Assembly: GCA_003278705.1 (NCBI GenBank)
Contig: QCDR01000006.1
Span: forward strand, 1-64,000
Source of the DNA: Prochlorococcus sp. AG-355-J23
GTDB taxonomy: Bacteria > Cyanobacteriota > Cyanobacteriia > PCC-6307 > Cyanobiaceae
Direction: 5' to 3'
DNA: 64,000 bases
The position numbers were made by a program, and so were the translations under genes. The notes under the pieces were generated by a model that worked only from the letters and a program-made list of their open reading frames with translations, searched no databases and was not told the DNA's origin. The number at the start of each line of letters is the position of its first letter. Positions within the stretch are counted from its first letter, which is position 1. Shown here piece by piece: positions 8,345 through 17,793 of this stretch.

Positions 8345-11254
8345 ATGACATCCAAATTTGGGTCTGATTTGTTTATAGATAGGCATCTTGGGTTAGGTGA
8401 TAATGATGAAAGAATTATGCTGAACAAGCTTGGTTTTAATAATATTGATCAATTTATAAATCAAGTTATTCCTGAAGATATTCAGCTTAAAGATAAATCT
8501 TCAGAAATATTGCCCCAAGGTTGTTCAGAAATTGAGGCTTTAAATGAATTAGAAGAGATTGCGAATAAAAATACTAAAATGAGATCCCTTATAGGCCTTG
8601 GTTATTATGACAATCACATGCCTAAAGTAATTCAAAGACATGTTCTTGAAAATCCAAGGTGGTACACGTCTTATACTCCATATCAAGCAGAAATTGCACA
8701 AGGAAGATTAGAAGCTCTATTTAATTTTCAGACTATTGTTTGTGAACTAACAGGATTCCCTGTTGCCAATGCATCTTTGTTAGATGAGGGCACTGCTGCT
8801 GCAGAAGCTATGGCTATGAGTTTTTCTGCAAGAAAAAATAAATCTTCAAAAGTGTACTTAGTAGAATCAAATGTTTTTGATCATACTTTTAATGTTCTAC
8901 AAACCAGAGCAAAACCTTTGGGAATAACTCTAAAACGCTTTACTCAAAGCAAACTACCTAATCATGATGATGTTTTTGGAATGTTGTTGCAATTACCTGG
9001 TAAAAATGGGGAATTATATGATCCCACATTCTTAATATCCCAAGCACATAGATCAGAAATTATTGTTACGGCATGTATTGATCCACTGGCACAAGTTTTG
9101 ATTAAACCAATTTCTGAATTTGGTGTTGATGTAGCAGTGGGGAGTATGCAAAGATTTGGTGTTCCAATTGGTTTTGGTGGCCCCCATGCAGCATATTTTG
9201 CTTGTAGCGAAAAATATAAAAGGCTGATACCCGGAAGAATTGTTGGGCAAACTCTATCTAAAAATGGAGAAAAGTCTTTAAGACTAGCATTGCAAACAAG
9301 AGAGCAACATATTAGAAGGGAGAAGGCCACTAGTAATATTTGTACTGCTCAATCCTTGTTAGCCATAATTTCTTCTTTTTATGCTATTTATCATGGACCC
9401 TCTGGATTAACGCAAATTGCCAAGAAATTAGTGGAGTTGAGAATAAATTTAGAATCAAGTTTAGCTGCTTTGGGTTTTGATATTCCTGATGGGATTAGAT
9501 TTGATAGTGTTGATGTTTATTCTGAGCACTCCCAGAGGATCCATAATGAAGCTTTAAAAAATGGCTATAACTTAAGAATTTTGCCGTTGGGATCAACAAT
9601 TGAAAATTCAACTGGCTTTGGGATCTCTTTAGATGAGCTTAGTAATGAAAAAGAAATCAAAGATATTTTGACTTTTATAGCAAACCTTATAGAAAAAGAA
9701 GAAGATTTAGAGCATATAAAATTTGATAAAATATTCCATCTTGAAAGTTTAGCTTTGAGATCCAGTGCATGGATGCAGCAGGATATATTCACAAATTACC
9801 AAAGTGAAACTGAATTAATGAGATATATATTCCGACTTGCAGAAAAAGATTTTTCTTTGGTAGATGGGATGATCCCGTTGGGAAGCTGTACTATGAAGTT
9901 AAATTCTGCAGCAGAGTTAAATCCAGTCTCTTGGGCTAATTTATCTTCCATTCATCCTTTTTCCCCTCCAGATCAAACTAAAGGCTATTCAAAAATTATA
10001 TCTGACCTAGAAAAATGGATAAGTGAGATTGTTGGTCTAAAATCAGTTTCTTTTCAACCAAATGCAGGCTCTCAAGGAGAGTTTGCAGGTTTATTGGCAA
10101 TAAATTCTTATTTTGAATCAAAAGGTGAACTGTTAAGAAAAAAATGTTTAATTCCTAAAAGTGCTCATGGAACAAATCCTGCTAGTGCAGTTATGGCAGG
10201 TTTTGATGTGTTAACTGTTAAATGTGATGACGAAGGAAATATTGATTTTCAAGATTTGTCGATTAAGGTTAAGAAATTTGATAATCAAATAGGGGCTCTT
10301 ATGTTGACTTATCCCTCTACTCATGGAGTTTTTGAATTACAAATCAGAAAGATATGTGATTTAATTCATTCTGTGGGAGGATTTGTCTATTTAGATGGAG
10401 CAAATTTGAACGCTCAGGTTGGATTATGCAAACCTGGAAACTATGGCGTTGATGTTTGTCATTTGAATTTACATAAAACATTCTGTATTCCACATGGAGG
10501 CGGTGGTCCAGGAGTAGGTCCAGTTGCTGCATCAGAAACTTTAAGCCCATACCTTCCTACTCATTCTTTAATGGATAATAATTTATCTAATAGTTTTAAT
10601 TTCGTATCTTCTGCCAAGCATGGGAGTGCAAGTATTCTTCCAATAAGTTGGATGTATATAAAAATGGCAGGTCTTAGTGGGTTAAGGAAAGCAACTTCGC
10701 ACGCAATTTTATCTGCAAATTATATTGCGCATTCCTTAAAACATAAATTCAAGATTCTTTATAAAGGAAAAAATGATTTTGTCGCACATGAATGTATTTT
10801 AGATTTTAGAGATTTAAAATCCAAAGCTGGATTGAGTGTCAATGATTTAGCTAAACGATTAATTGATTATAGTTTTCATGCCCCAACTATTAGTTGGCCT
10901 GTCCCAGAAACCATAATGATAGAGCCTACTGAAAGTGAAAGTTTGGCAGAAGTAGATAGGTTTTGTGAGGCTATGCTATTGATTGGAGAAGAAATCAGTG
11001 AAATAGAAAATAATTATGAATTAAAAAATAATAATGTAATAAGCAATGCTCCCCATACGCTGAAAGAGTTAATTGCTGATAATTGGCAATATCCTTATTC
11101 AAAAGAAAAGGCTTCTTTTCCTTATAAAACTCCAACTACTATTAAGTTTTGGTCTTCAGTTTCTAGGATCAATAATGCATATGGCGATCGCAATTTAATT
11201 TGTTCTTGCAATGTAAATCAAGATGAGACTTTAGAAGAAAAAAAATGTGCTTAA
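8345..11254 (+). CDS. gcvP: Glycine dehydrogenase (decarboxylating), P protein
   Basis: GcvP is the PLP enzyme that decarboxylates glycine and passes the aminomethyl group to GcvH. In a cyanobacterium it removes photorespiratory glycine and feeds one-carbon folate metabolism. The single-chain 969-aa form is complete, with duplicated N- and C-terminal halves. The N-half starts with FIDRHLGLGDND. The cofactor lysine is in LNLHKTFCIPHGGGGPG at about residue 712. The 45-bp leader after gcvH holds an AGGAG about 25 nt from the start, too far to be a normal ribosome site. I see no glycine riboswitch. Confidence 0.98.
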   Translation: MTSKFGSDLFIDRHLGLGDNDERIMLNKLGFNNIDQFINQVIPEDIQLKDKSSEILPQGCSEIEALNELEEIANKNTKMRSLIGLGYYDNHMPKVIQRHVLENPRWYTSYTPYQAEIAQGRLEALFNFQTIVCELTGFPVANASLLDEGTAAAEAMAMSFSARKNKSSKVYLVESNVFDHTFNVLQTRAKPLGITLKRFTQSKLPNHDDVFGMLLQLPGKNGELYDPTFLISQAHRSEIIVTACIDPLAQVLIKPISEFGVDVAVGSMQRFGVPIGFGGPHAAYFACSEKYKRLIPGRIVGQTLSKNGEKSLRLALQTREQHIRREKATSNICTAQSLLAIISSFYAIYHGPSGLTQIAKKLVELRINLESSLAALGFDIPDGIRFDSVDVYSEHSQRIHNEALKNGYNLRILPLGSTIENSTGFGISLDELSNEKEIKDILTFIANLIEKEEDLEHIKFDKIFHLESLALRSSAWMQQDIFTNYQSETELMRYIFRLAEKDFSLVDGMIPLGSCTMKLNSAAELNPVSWANLSSIHPFSPPDQTKGYSKIISDLEKWISEIVGLKSVSFQPNAGSQGEFAGLLAINSYFESKGELLRKKCLIPKSAHGTNPASAVMAGFDVLTVKCDDEGNIDFQDLSIKVKKFDNQIGALMLTYPSTHGVFELQIRKICDLIHSVGGFVYLDGANLNAQVGLCKPGNYGVDVCHLNLHKTFCIPHGGGGPGVGPVAASETLSPYLPTHSLMDNNLSNSFNFVSSAKHGSASILPISWMYIKMAGLSGLRKATSHAILSANYIAHSLKHKFKILYKGKNDFVAHECILDFRDLKSKAGLSVNDLAKRLIDYSFHAPTISWPVPETIMIEPTESESLAEVDRFCEAMLLIGEEISEIENNYELKNNNVISNAPHTLKELIADNWQYPYSKEKASFPYKTPTTIKFWSSVSRINNAYGDRNLICSCNVNQDETLEEKKCA

Positions 11255-11353
11255 AGGACTAGCGTCCCTGTATTTACTTAGTTATTATCAATTTGAATAA
11301 AAATTTAATATTTTCTTATAGAATTTTTTTAAATTTTTTAATTAAAATATACG

Positions 11354-11383
11354 AGCATCAAATTTTTTGGGGTATTTGAAGCT
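11354..11383 (+). promoter_or_regulatory. Hairpin with G-rich loop directly before a start codon
   Basis: Bases 11354-11363 and 11374-11383 form a 10-bp stem with a single A/A mismatch. The loop of ten bases is TTTTTGGGGT, and the stem ends on the base before the ATG at 11384. The only purine-rich candidate ribosome site, GGGG, is inside the loop. This is seen in the sequence; a role in translation control is inference. Confidence 0.4.
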
Positions 11384-11632
11384 ATGACCAAAGATTTTAA
11401 ATCTGGTAATCTTAAGCAACTGCCAGTTAAAAACGTCAACTTACCAAATTTTGTAAATAATTTTTCTGGAGATAACTCAAATATATGTTCCATTGAAGGA
11501 ACTAATGTTATAAGAGTACCTTTTGGTAAAAAATTCTCAAAGAAAAAAAGGCCTGAAAAGAATCAAAATATAGCTACTCTAATACTTCCTTTAAGTTCAT
11601 ATAGTAATCCTACACCCCCACACGTAGCATAA
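11384..11632 (+). CDS. Small basic hypothetical protein
   Basis: The 82-aa product is polar and rich in Asn, Lys and Pro, with a basic patch FGKKFSKKKRP in the second half. It has no membrane span and no recognisable domain. Support for coding comes from its position in an otherwise free 390-bp space between gcvP and sqdX, an ATG directly behind a stem-loop and a terminator-like palindrome just after its stop. I do not recognise it. A lineage-specific small protein is likely, but function cannot be given. Confidence 0.6.
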   Translation: MTKDFKSGNLKQLPVKNVNLPNFVNNFSGDNSNICSIEGTNVIRVPFGKKFSKKKRPEKNQNIATLILPLSSYSNPTPPHVA

Positions 11633-11637
11633 TAATT

Positions 11638-11655
11638 TAGATTAAATTTAATCTA
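11638..11655. terminator. 18-bp perfect palindrome between convergent genes
   Basis: TAGATTAAATTTAATCTA is a perfect inverted repeat spanning the end of sqdX (stop codon at 11648-11650 on minus) and lying 6 bp after the small plus-strand gene. On the plus strand it is followed by TTTCTTT. It could form a 7-bp stem with a 4-base loop on either transcript and so act as a bidirectional terminator. The stem is AT-rich and therefore weak. Confidence 0.4.
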
Positions 11656-12781
11656 TTTCTTTGAGCGTATCTGAATAATAATTTTGTAGTTGTAACGTTG
11701 CTTGATTCCAATCCCATTTTTCTGCTTCGTTTCGTGCCTCCTTTCTCATAATTTCTCTTTTATCTTCATTCTCTAGAATTTTTTTTGTTGCTTCAATCAA
11801 ACTTTGTACCCCATTATCTTTTTCATCTGGATCGTATAAACAACCATTAATCCCATCGCTAATTATATCTGGAATCCCCCCCTTGTTGGCTCCGATAACT
11901 GGACATCCTGCGGCCATTGCTTCGAGTAAAACTAAACCAAGTGTTTCTGTACTAGAGGGAAATAAAAATATATCTCCAGAGGCATAGGCACTAGCAAGTT
12001 CATCACCAGATAAATATCCTATGAAATTAGTTTTGGTATTTTCGAAGATTTTTTCAAGCTGGTTTCTATATGGTCCGTCACCTACGAGTGCTAGACAAGC
12101 ATTAGGGATACTTTCTAAGACTGGTTTAATTCTTTCAATTTGTTTTTCTGCTGATAATCTTCCTACATAAATCAATAAATAATTAGCATCTTTATATTTT
12201 CCAAATAATTTATCTCTCATTTTCTCATTTCTTAAATCTGGTCTGAAACTGTAAGTATCTACTCCTCTTTGCCAAAGAGCAGTTCTTTGAATACCTTTAT
12301 CTTTTAATTCATTGACCATAGCGGTGGAAGTACACAAATTTAACAAGGCTTGATTATGAGCTGCTTTAAGTAATTCCCACAAAAGTGGCTCTAGCATACC
12401 CATACCGTAATGTTCCAGATATTTCGGAAGATGAGTATGGTAGCTAGCAATTAAAGGAATATTATTAGTTTTCGCCAACCATATGCCACCTAAGCCAAGT
12501 ACAGCTGGATTAACAACATGTATTAAATCTGGGTTAAATTTTTCTAACTTATCTGAGACTGCAGGACCTGGTAAACCAAGCTTCAACTCTGGGTATAAGG
12601 GTAATGGCATTGCAGCAACTCCCACTACAGTTGCTCCCATATATGATTCTGGACACCCCTCTGGACAAAAAATTATAACTTCATCACCATTTTTTATTAA
12701 AAATTCAATTGTTTTAGTCAGTCTTGTGACTATGCCGTCAACTTTAGGTAAAAAAGTTTCAGTAAACAATGCAATTTTCAC
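11648..12781 (-). CDS. sqdX: Sulfoquinovosyltransferase SqdX (sulfolipid synthase)
   Basis: SqdX transfers sulfoquinovose from UDP-sulfoquinovose to diacylglycerol, making the thylakoid lipid SQDG. The 377 aa form a GT4-family GT-B glycosyltransferase. The N-terminus MKIALFTETFLPKVDGI is typical; a His-rich SYHTHLPKYL lies near residue 117; and the EX7E motif lies in STETLGLVLLEAMAAG. The start is GTG. It follows sqdB with a 26-bp gap, so the two sulfolipid steps are encoded as a pair. SQDG lets ocean cyanobacteria save phosphate by replacing phospholipids. Confidence 0.93.
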   Translation of the reverse strand: MKIALFTETFLPKVDGIVTRLTKTIEFLIKNGDEVIIFCPEGCPESYMGATVVGVAAMPLPLYPELKLGLPGPAVSDKLEKFNPDLIHVVNPAVLGLGGIWLAKTNNIPLIASYHTHLPKYLEHYGMGMLEPLLWELLKAAHNQALLNLCTSTAMVNELKDKGIQRTALWQRGVDTYSFRPDLRNEKMRDKLFGKYKDANYLLIYVGRLSAEKQIERIKPVLESIPNACLALVGDGPYRNQLEKIFENTKTNFIGYLSGDELASAYASGDIFLFPSSTETLGLVLLEAMAAGCPVIGANKGGIPDIISDGINGCLYDPDEKDNGVQSLIEATKKILENEDKREIMRKEARNEAEKWDWNQATLQLQNYYSDTLKEID

Positions 12782-12807
12782 TTTCTTAAGGTATTATTTC
12801 AAAAATT

Positions 12808-14001
12808 TTAATTAGTCTTTATAGCCTCAGCTTGTTTTTTTGTCCAGGATGAAACACAAGGTATGCGATTAAGATCACATCTATTGGAGTATTTTTTAGC
12901 AACTTCAACAACTTCTTCTAACAAGCCATTATCAAGAGTAGTTGGGTTTAGACCTAATTCTATAAAGCATTTATTATCAACAATTAGATCATTTTCTACT
13001 GCTTCATTCCTTGGATTTGGTAAATAATTGATATCAGCTCCAGTTAGAGAAGCAACTTTTTTAGCTAGTTCTCCAACTTGATGACTCTCAGTCATTTGAT
13101 TAAAGATTTTGACTCTTTCTCCAGATTTTGGAGGATTTTCAAGAGCAAGTTGTACGCATTTTACAGAGTCTTTTATATGTATAAATGCTCTTGTTTGCCC
13201 TCCTGTCCCATGAACACTTAATGGATATCCAATTGCAGCTTGCATTAGAAATCTGTTTAAAACAGTTCCATAATCTCCGTCATAGTCAAATCGGTTTGTC
13301 AATCTAGGATCTTTTAAAGTTGCTTCTGTATTTGTTCCCCAAACAATGCCTTGATGTAGATCAGTGATCCTTACAAGATCATTTTTGTTGTAGTAAAGAA
13401 ATAATAATTGATCTAAAGTTTTAGTCATGTGGTAGACACTACCTGGGCTTGCAGGGTGTAATATTTCTTCTTCAAAGCGGCTTCCATCAGGTTGTGGAAC
13501 TTCAACTTTTAGATAACCTTCTGGAATTGTTGCACCTCTATGTGATCCATATCCGTAGACTCCCATTGTTCCTAAATGAACAACATGAATATCTAAATTA
13601 CTCTCTACTATCGCAGCAAGTAGGTTGTGGGTACCATTAACATTATTATCTACTGTATATCTTTTGGTAAAACTCGATTTCATCGAGTATGGTGCTGCTC
13701 TTTGTTCTGCAAAATGGATAACGGAATCTGGTTTTTCATTAATGAGCAAATTGAGTAATTTTTGATATTGCTTAGAGATATCCATGTTAATAAATCTCAT
13801 AGGCTTGCCTCCAGTCTCTTCCCATGCAGAAAGTCGTTCTGTTATGGAAGAAATTGGAGTTAAAGATTCTACCTCTAGATCAATATCAATTTTTCTACGA
13901 CTTAAATTGTCGACAATAATCACATCATGATTTTGCTCTGCTAAATTCACCGCACAAGGCCAACCGCAAAAACCATCTCCACCTAGAACAATAACTTTCA
14001 C
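12808..14001 (-). CDS. sqdB: UDP-sulfoquinovose synthase SqdB
   Basis: SqdB converts UDP-glucose and sulfite to UDP-sulfoquinovose. This 397-aa protein is an extended short-chain dehydrogenase. It starts with the NAD motif GGDGFCGWPCA (residues about 8-18), has the TMGVYGYGSH block near residue 145, and the catalytic YxxxK in YHMTK near 190. The start is GTG at 14001. The 170 bp upstream hold no gene; an AT-rich TATATT-like box close to the start on the minus strand may be its promoter. It pairs with sqdX. Confidence 0.96.
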   Translation of the reverse strand: MKVIVLGGDGFCGWPCAVNLAEQNHDVIIVDNLSRRKIDIDLEVESLTPISSITERLSAWEETGGKPMRFINMDISKQYQKLLNLLINEKPDSVIHFAEQRAAPYSMKSSFTKRYTVDNNVNGTHNLLAAIVESNLDIHVVHLGTMGVYGYGSHRGATIPEGYLKVEVPQPDGSRFEEEILHPASPGSVYHMTKTLDQLLFLYYNKNDLVRITDLHQGIVWGTNTEATLKDPRLTNRFDYDGDYGTVLNRFLMQAAIGYPLSVHGTGGQTRAFIHIKDSVKCVQLALENPPKSGERVKIFNQMTESHQVGELAKKVASLTGADINYLPNPRNEAVENDLIVDNKCFIELGLNPTTLDNGLLEEVVEVAKKYSNRCDLNRIPCVSSWTKKQAEAIKTN

Positions 14002-14171
14002 TCAGAACTCCAGAATTAAAAGATTCATAATATAATTATTAAATTACTACAGCGTGCTTCCACTTTGCGAAAAAACATTGTAAATAGTTTCAAATCTTCT
14101 TTCTTAATACGATAAATAAAAGCAAATAATAAATTTTTACTTTCTTTTTAAACTTTTCTCAATTTAGAGAA

Positions 14172-14966
14172 TTAGATAGATATATTTTTTTCCGGCGAAC
14201 TTGCTACTGCAAAGTCTTGTTTTTTAATTCTTCCTGCCAGAAAAGCTTGCCTGCCAGCTTTAACACTATAATTTATCGCTTGAGCCATTAGAGGAGGATT
14301 TGCAGCTTGTGCTATTGCACTATTAATTAAGACACCATCAGCTCCAATTTCCATAGCTTGAGAAGCTTCACTAGGCACTCCAATTCCTGCATCAATTATT
14401 ACTGGCACTTTTGCATTCTCAATAATAATCCTTATATTTGACAAATTTAACAAACCTTGCCCGGAGCCTATGGGAGAGCCCAATGGCATTACAGTTGCAC
14501 AACCTATTTCTTCTAGTCTTTTTGCAAGAATAGGATCTGCATTGATATAAGGTAGTACAGCGAAACCCTTTTTTATTAAAATTTCGGCTGCTTTAAGAGT
14601 TTCTATTGGATCTGGTAGCAAATACTTTTTGTCAGGAATAACTTCTAATTTCACAAAATTATTTTCTTCTTGACCAGATAATTTTGCAAGTTCTCTACCT
14701 AAAATTGCTATTCTGATTGCCTCATCGGAATTAACACAACCAGCTGTATTAGGAAGCATCCAGTATTTTTCCCAGTTGATCTTTTCGAGTAAATTTTCTC
14801 CGGTCTGATCATTTTTAATTCTTCTAATAGCGACGGTTATAATTTCCGTTTCAGAATTTGACAAACTTTCCACCATATCTTGAGTAGATTTGTATTTGCC
14901 AGTACCAACCATTAATCTACTGGAAAATTGTTTTCCACCAATTATTAAAGAAGAATAATTTTCCAT
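14172..14966 (-). CDS. thiG: Thiazole synthase ThiG
   Basis: ThiG is a TIM-barrel enzyme that builds the thiazole phosphate of thiamine from deoxyxylulose phosphate, dehydroglycine and the ThiS thiocarboxylate. The 264 aa begin with the substrate-binding [19 protein letters not shown]. The phosphate-binding segments [13 protein letters not shown] and [28 protein letters not shown] are clear. It begins 3 bp after the Ycf37-like gene on the same strand. No ThiS is nearby. Confidence 0.96.
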   Translation of the reverse strand: MENYSSLIIGGKQFSSRLMVGTGKYKSTQDMVESLSNSETEIITVAIRRIKNDQTGENLLEKINWEKYWMLPNTAGCVNSDEAIRIAILGRELAKLSGQEENNFVKLEVIPDKKYLLPDPIETLKAAEILIKKGFAVLPYINADPILAKRLEEIGCATVMPLGSPIGSGQGLLNLSNIRIIIENAKVPVIIDAGIGVPSEASQAMEIGADGVLINSAIAQAANPPLMAQAINYSVKAGRQAFLAGRIKKQDFAVASSPEKNISI

Positions 14967-14968
14967 AT

Positions 14969-15526
14969 TTAGAATCCCTTATCTTTAATACCTTTATAAG
15001 GTTCATAATTGTTTCTTTTTTCTAACTCCTTACTTTTTTTAATTGCTGTTTTGTTTTTTGGATCTATCACCAAAACCTTTTGATAAGTTTCATATGCCAA
15101 GTCGTACTCAAGTAAACGCTGTTGTGCTGATGCGAGGTTATTTAGGGCTATAGGATATTCTGGGAGTGATTTTATTGCAGATTTATAGTGTTTAATTGCT
15201 TTCTTAAATTCATTTTGAGCAGCATAAGAAAATCCTAACGCATTATTGATTATCGCTTTGGCTTCATCAGGTTCATTTTCATAATTTTCAATTGCTTTTA
15301 AAAAAGTTTTAGTAGCTTCAGAATATAATCTTTTTTTTATCTGAATAGACCCAAACTCATATAATTCTGTAGCTTGAGTGAGAGAATCTAAACCTTTCTG
15401 CTCGAATTTTACTAAATTTAATTCTTCACTTCTTGTTTTTAGAAATTGTCTGAAAACAAAAATAGAAATTATTATTAATACAACAAAAAGAATTATTAAA
15501 TAAGATTGAAAGGAAGATATTTCCAT
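14969..15526 (-). CDS. TPR protein resembling Ycf37
   Basis: The 185 aa have one N-terminal membrane span (residues about 9-28) followed by tetratricopeptide repeats from about residue 55 to 170. Repeat signatures such as [19 protein letters not shown] and [19 protein letters not shown] are visible. The length and single anchor plus TPR layout match Ycf37, a factor for photosystem I assembly or stability in cyanobacteria and some plastids. The TPR call is firm; the Ycf37 identity is likely but could not be confirmed here. It is followed 2 bp later by thiG. Confidence 0.72.
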   Translation of the reverse strand: MEISSFQSYLIILFVVLIIISIFVFRQFLKTRSEELNLVKFEQKGLDSLTQATELYEFGSIQIKKRLYSEATKTFLKAIENYENEPDEAKAIINNALGFSYAAQNEFKKAIKHYKSAIKSLPEYPIALNNLASAQQRLLEYDLAYETYQKVLVIDPKNKTAIKKSKELEKRNNYEPYKGIKDKGF

Positions 15527-15562
15527 TATTTATAATTACTTTTTTAAATTATATTCTTTTTT

Positions 15563-15910
15563 CTACTTACTAACGGAAGAAACAATTTTTTCAAAACACT
15601 TAGGATCGTTTAAGGCTAATTGAGCAAGCATTTTTCTGTTGATGATAATTTCTGCATTTTTCATCCCATTTATTAACTTGCTATAGTTTGTTCCATTTAT
15701 CCTCGCAGATGCGTTAATTCTAGAGATCCAAAGTCTTCTAAAATCTCTTTTTCTTCTTCTTCTATCCCTATAAGCATTACAAAGAGCTTTCATCACTCTT
15801 TGGTTTGCAGTTCTGAAAAGATTTTTGTTGCCGCCTCTAAAACCTTTTGCAAGATTTAAGATTTTGTTTCTTCTTTTTCTGGCTATGTTGCCTCTTTTTA
15901 CCCGTGCCAT
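15563..15910 (-). CDS. rplT: 50S ribosomal protein L20
   Basis: L20 binds 23S rRNA early in 50S assembly and in many bacteria represses its own operon. The 115 aa are highly basic and start with the family motif [18 protein letters not shown]. The second half has [20 protein letters not shown] and the conserved LAQLALNDP. It lies 28 bp downstream of rpmI. infC, often the first gene of this operon elsewhere, is about 30 kb away here. Confidence 0.97.
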   Translation of the reverse strand: MARVKRGNIARKRRNKILNLAKGFRGGNKNLFRTANQRVMKALCNAYRDRRRRKRDFRRLWISRINASARINGTNYSKLINGMKNAEIIINRKMLAQLALNDPKCFEKIVSSVSK

Positions 15911-15938
15911 GAATATCTAATAAAAATTTGTTAAAGAT

Positions 15939-16136
15939 TTATGCGTATGGAATCATTAATTTTACATTATCAGCATCTCTTTCATCAACTACGGCTTTTG
16001 TTGATAGATGTCTTTTTAATTTTGAGCTTTTATGATCAAGTAAATGATTATGGAAAGCTCTTCTTCTCATGAATTTACCCGTCGCAGTAGCTTTAAATCT
16101 TTTGGCAGCTGATTTACGAGTTTTTAGTTTAGACAT
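15939..16136 (-). CDS. rpmI: 50S ribosomal protein L35
   Basis: The 65-aa basic protein carries the L35 signature [21 protein letters not shown] followed by [22 protein letters not shown]. It is the first gene of a two-gene ribosomal pair with rplT. The 91-bp divergent space to the SpoIID-domain gene must hold its promoter; a TAGATT box with a TTGCAC 17 bp upstream is visible on the minus strand around 16164-16192, but this match is weak. Confidence 0.95.
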   Translation of the reverse strand: MSKLKTRKSAAKRFKATATGKFMRRRAFHNHLLDHKSSKLKRHLSTKAVVDERDADNVKLMIPYA

Positions 16137-16227
16137 TTAAGTCAAATGTGTTTAATTAGGATAATCTAAACCTTTATACGCATTGGTGCAAATTAAAGTT
16201 TTTAATTGATAAGGAAAGTTCTAATTT

Positions 16228-17781
16228 ATGAAACTTAAATTTGCCTTTTTAAACATATTTTTAGGCTGTATTTCTCTTTTAATAATAAACACTAAATTTA
16301 TTTCAAATGCAAAAGGAGAAGAATTGCTAAAGGTTGAACTCCATAATGAAATTAAAAAAGGAAAATTTTTAATTGGTTTAAAGCAGTATTTAGGCGGGGA
16401 GAATGATAGTTTTTCGGAGAAAAAGAATATAAACTTTACAACTAATAAGGGTTTTTTAAACTTGATATCGTCCAACGGTATTAAACATAAATCAAAACAA
16501 ATAAACATTACCTGGGCGGAAATTCCCGTCAAAAATCCAAAAACAATTGAAAGAATTGTTTTTGGTCCTTTTGCTAGCTATGAATCGGCAAAAAAACAAT
16601 CAGAGAAACTAAGAGATAAAGGATTTGAGACGACTGTTGCCTACCCTAAAAATTGGGAAGTATGGATTCCATTTCAAGATGATCTGCCAGAGTTTGAATT
16701 AAAAAATAAGATTTTCAGAAAAATAAAAAATTTTCAAATTACTCCTGTTCTTAGAAATGACTATAGAGGTATAAAACTTGAAGGTCCTATTTATATTTAT
16801 TCTGAAGAGAAAATAAAAATAAATGGTGTTAACTTTGGCAAAAATTTTTATTTAATAAAGGATTTATATGGAACTTGGACCTTAGTTCAAAAAATTGAAT
16901 TTGATGACTATTTGGCAGGTGTTTTGCCATATGAAATTGGACCGAATTCTCCTTTAGAAGCACTCAAGGCTCAAGCAGTTATTGCAAGAACTTGGGGCAT
17001 ATTTAATTCTGATAGATTTAATATGGATAAATATCATTTATGTATAAGTACGCAATGCCAAGTTTATAAGCCTTATGAAATTTCATATAAAAACGTACAA
17101 AAAGCCATAGACGAAACTTCAAATTTAATTCTCACTCATGAAAATCAACCAATAAATGCTTTTTACCATGGTTCTAATGGTGGAGTATCTGCTACTGCAG
17201 GCGAGTCTTGGCAAATTCAAGATTATTCTTATTTCAATTCAATCATTGATGGTTCTAAATCATTAAATAAAATTTTTAAACTTCCAATTACAAATGAATC
17301 TTATTTAAATAATTTTTTAGATTTTGATAAAGAACAGTTTTATGGGAGTAATCATTCTCTTTTTCGATGGAATAAGAAAATTTCTAATCTTGAAATTAAA
17401 GAAAAGTTAATTAAAAACAAACTTATAAATATTAATGAAGATGTTTTGGATTTAAATTCTATTGAACGTGGGTCTAGTGGCAGAGTGACAAAATTGGAAA
17501 TACAAACGGACAAGGGTAATAAATCTATTGTTCTTGTTAAAGATGATATTCGACGGGTATTAAATTTTATACCTAGTAATTTGTTTACTATTAATAAATT
17601 AAATGATGATTTATGGCTTTTGAGAGGAGGAGGCTTCGGTCATGGTGTAGGTTTATCTCAGTCAGGAGCAATTGAAATGGCTAAATTAGGATTCTCTTAT
17701 GAACAAATATTGAATCATTACTATCGAAATGCAAAACTAAAAAAATTTGAGATATTGTCTCAATGGAAGTTAAGTAATTAA
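16228..17781 (+). CDS. SpoIID/LytB-domain protein, probably exported
   Basis: The 517-aa protein starts with a basic, hydrophobic signal-like segment (residues about 3-24). The C-terminal half is a SpoIID/LytB domain. Its marks are the YLAGVLPYEIGPNSPLEALKAQAVIARTW-type block split around residues 230-255, the AFYHGSNGGVSA segment near 312, and the final GGGFGHGVGLSQSGAIEMA. In Bacillus, SpoIID is a lytic transglycosylase that cuts peptidoglycan stripped of stem peptides. Cyanobacteria do not sporulate, so a wall-remodelling role is inferred. An SPOR-like segment may lie around residues 95-150. The gene precedes a glycosyltransferase by 12 bp. Confidence 0.85.
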   Translation: MKLKFAFLNIFLGCISLLIINTKFISNAKGEELLKVELHNEIKKGKFLIGLKQYLGGENDSFSEKKNINFTTNKGFLNLISSNGIKHKSKQINITWAEIPVKNPKTIERIVFGPFASYESAKKQSEKLRDKGFETTVAYPKNWEVWIPFQDDLPEFELKNKIFRKIKNFQITPVLRNDYRGIKLEGPIYIYSEEKIKINGVNFGKNFYLIKDLYGTWTLVQKIEFDDYLAGVLPYEIGPNSPLEALKAQAVIARTWGIFNSDRFNMDKYHLCISTQCQVYKPYEISYKNVQKAIDETSNLILTHENQPINAFYHGSNGGVSATAGESWQIQDYSYFNSIIDGSKSLNKIFKLPITNESYLNNFLDFDKEQFYGSNHSLFRWNKKISNLEIKEKLIKNKLININEDVLDLNSIERGSSGRVTKLEIQTDKGNKSIVLVKDDIRRVLNFIPSNLFTINKLNDDLWLLRGGGFGHGVGLSQSGAIEMAKLGFSYEQILNHYYRNAKLKKFEILSQWKLSN

Positions 17782-17793
17782 CAATTTACTTTT

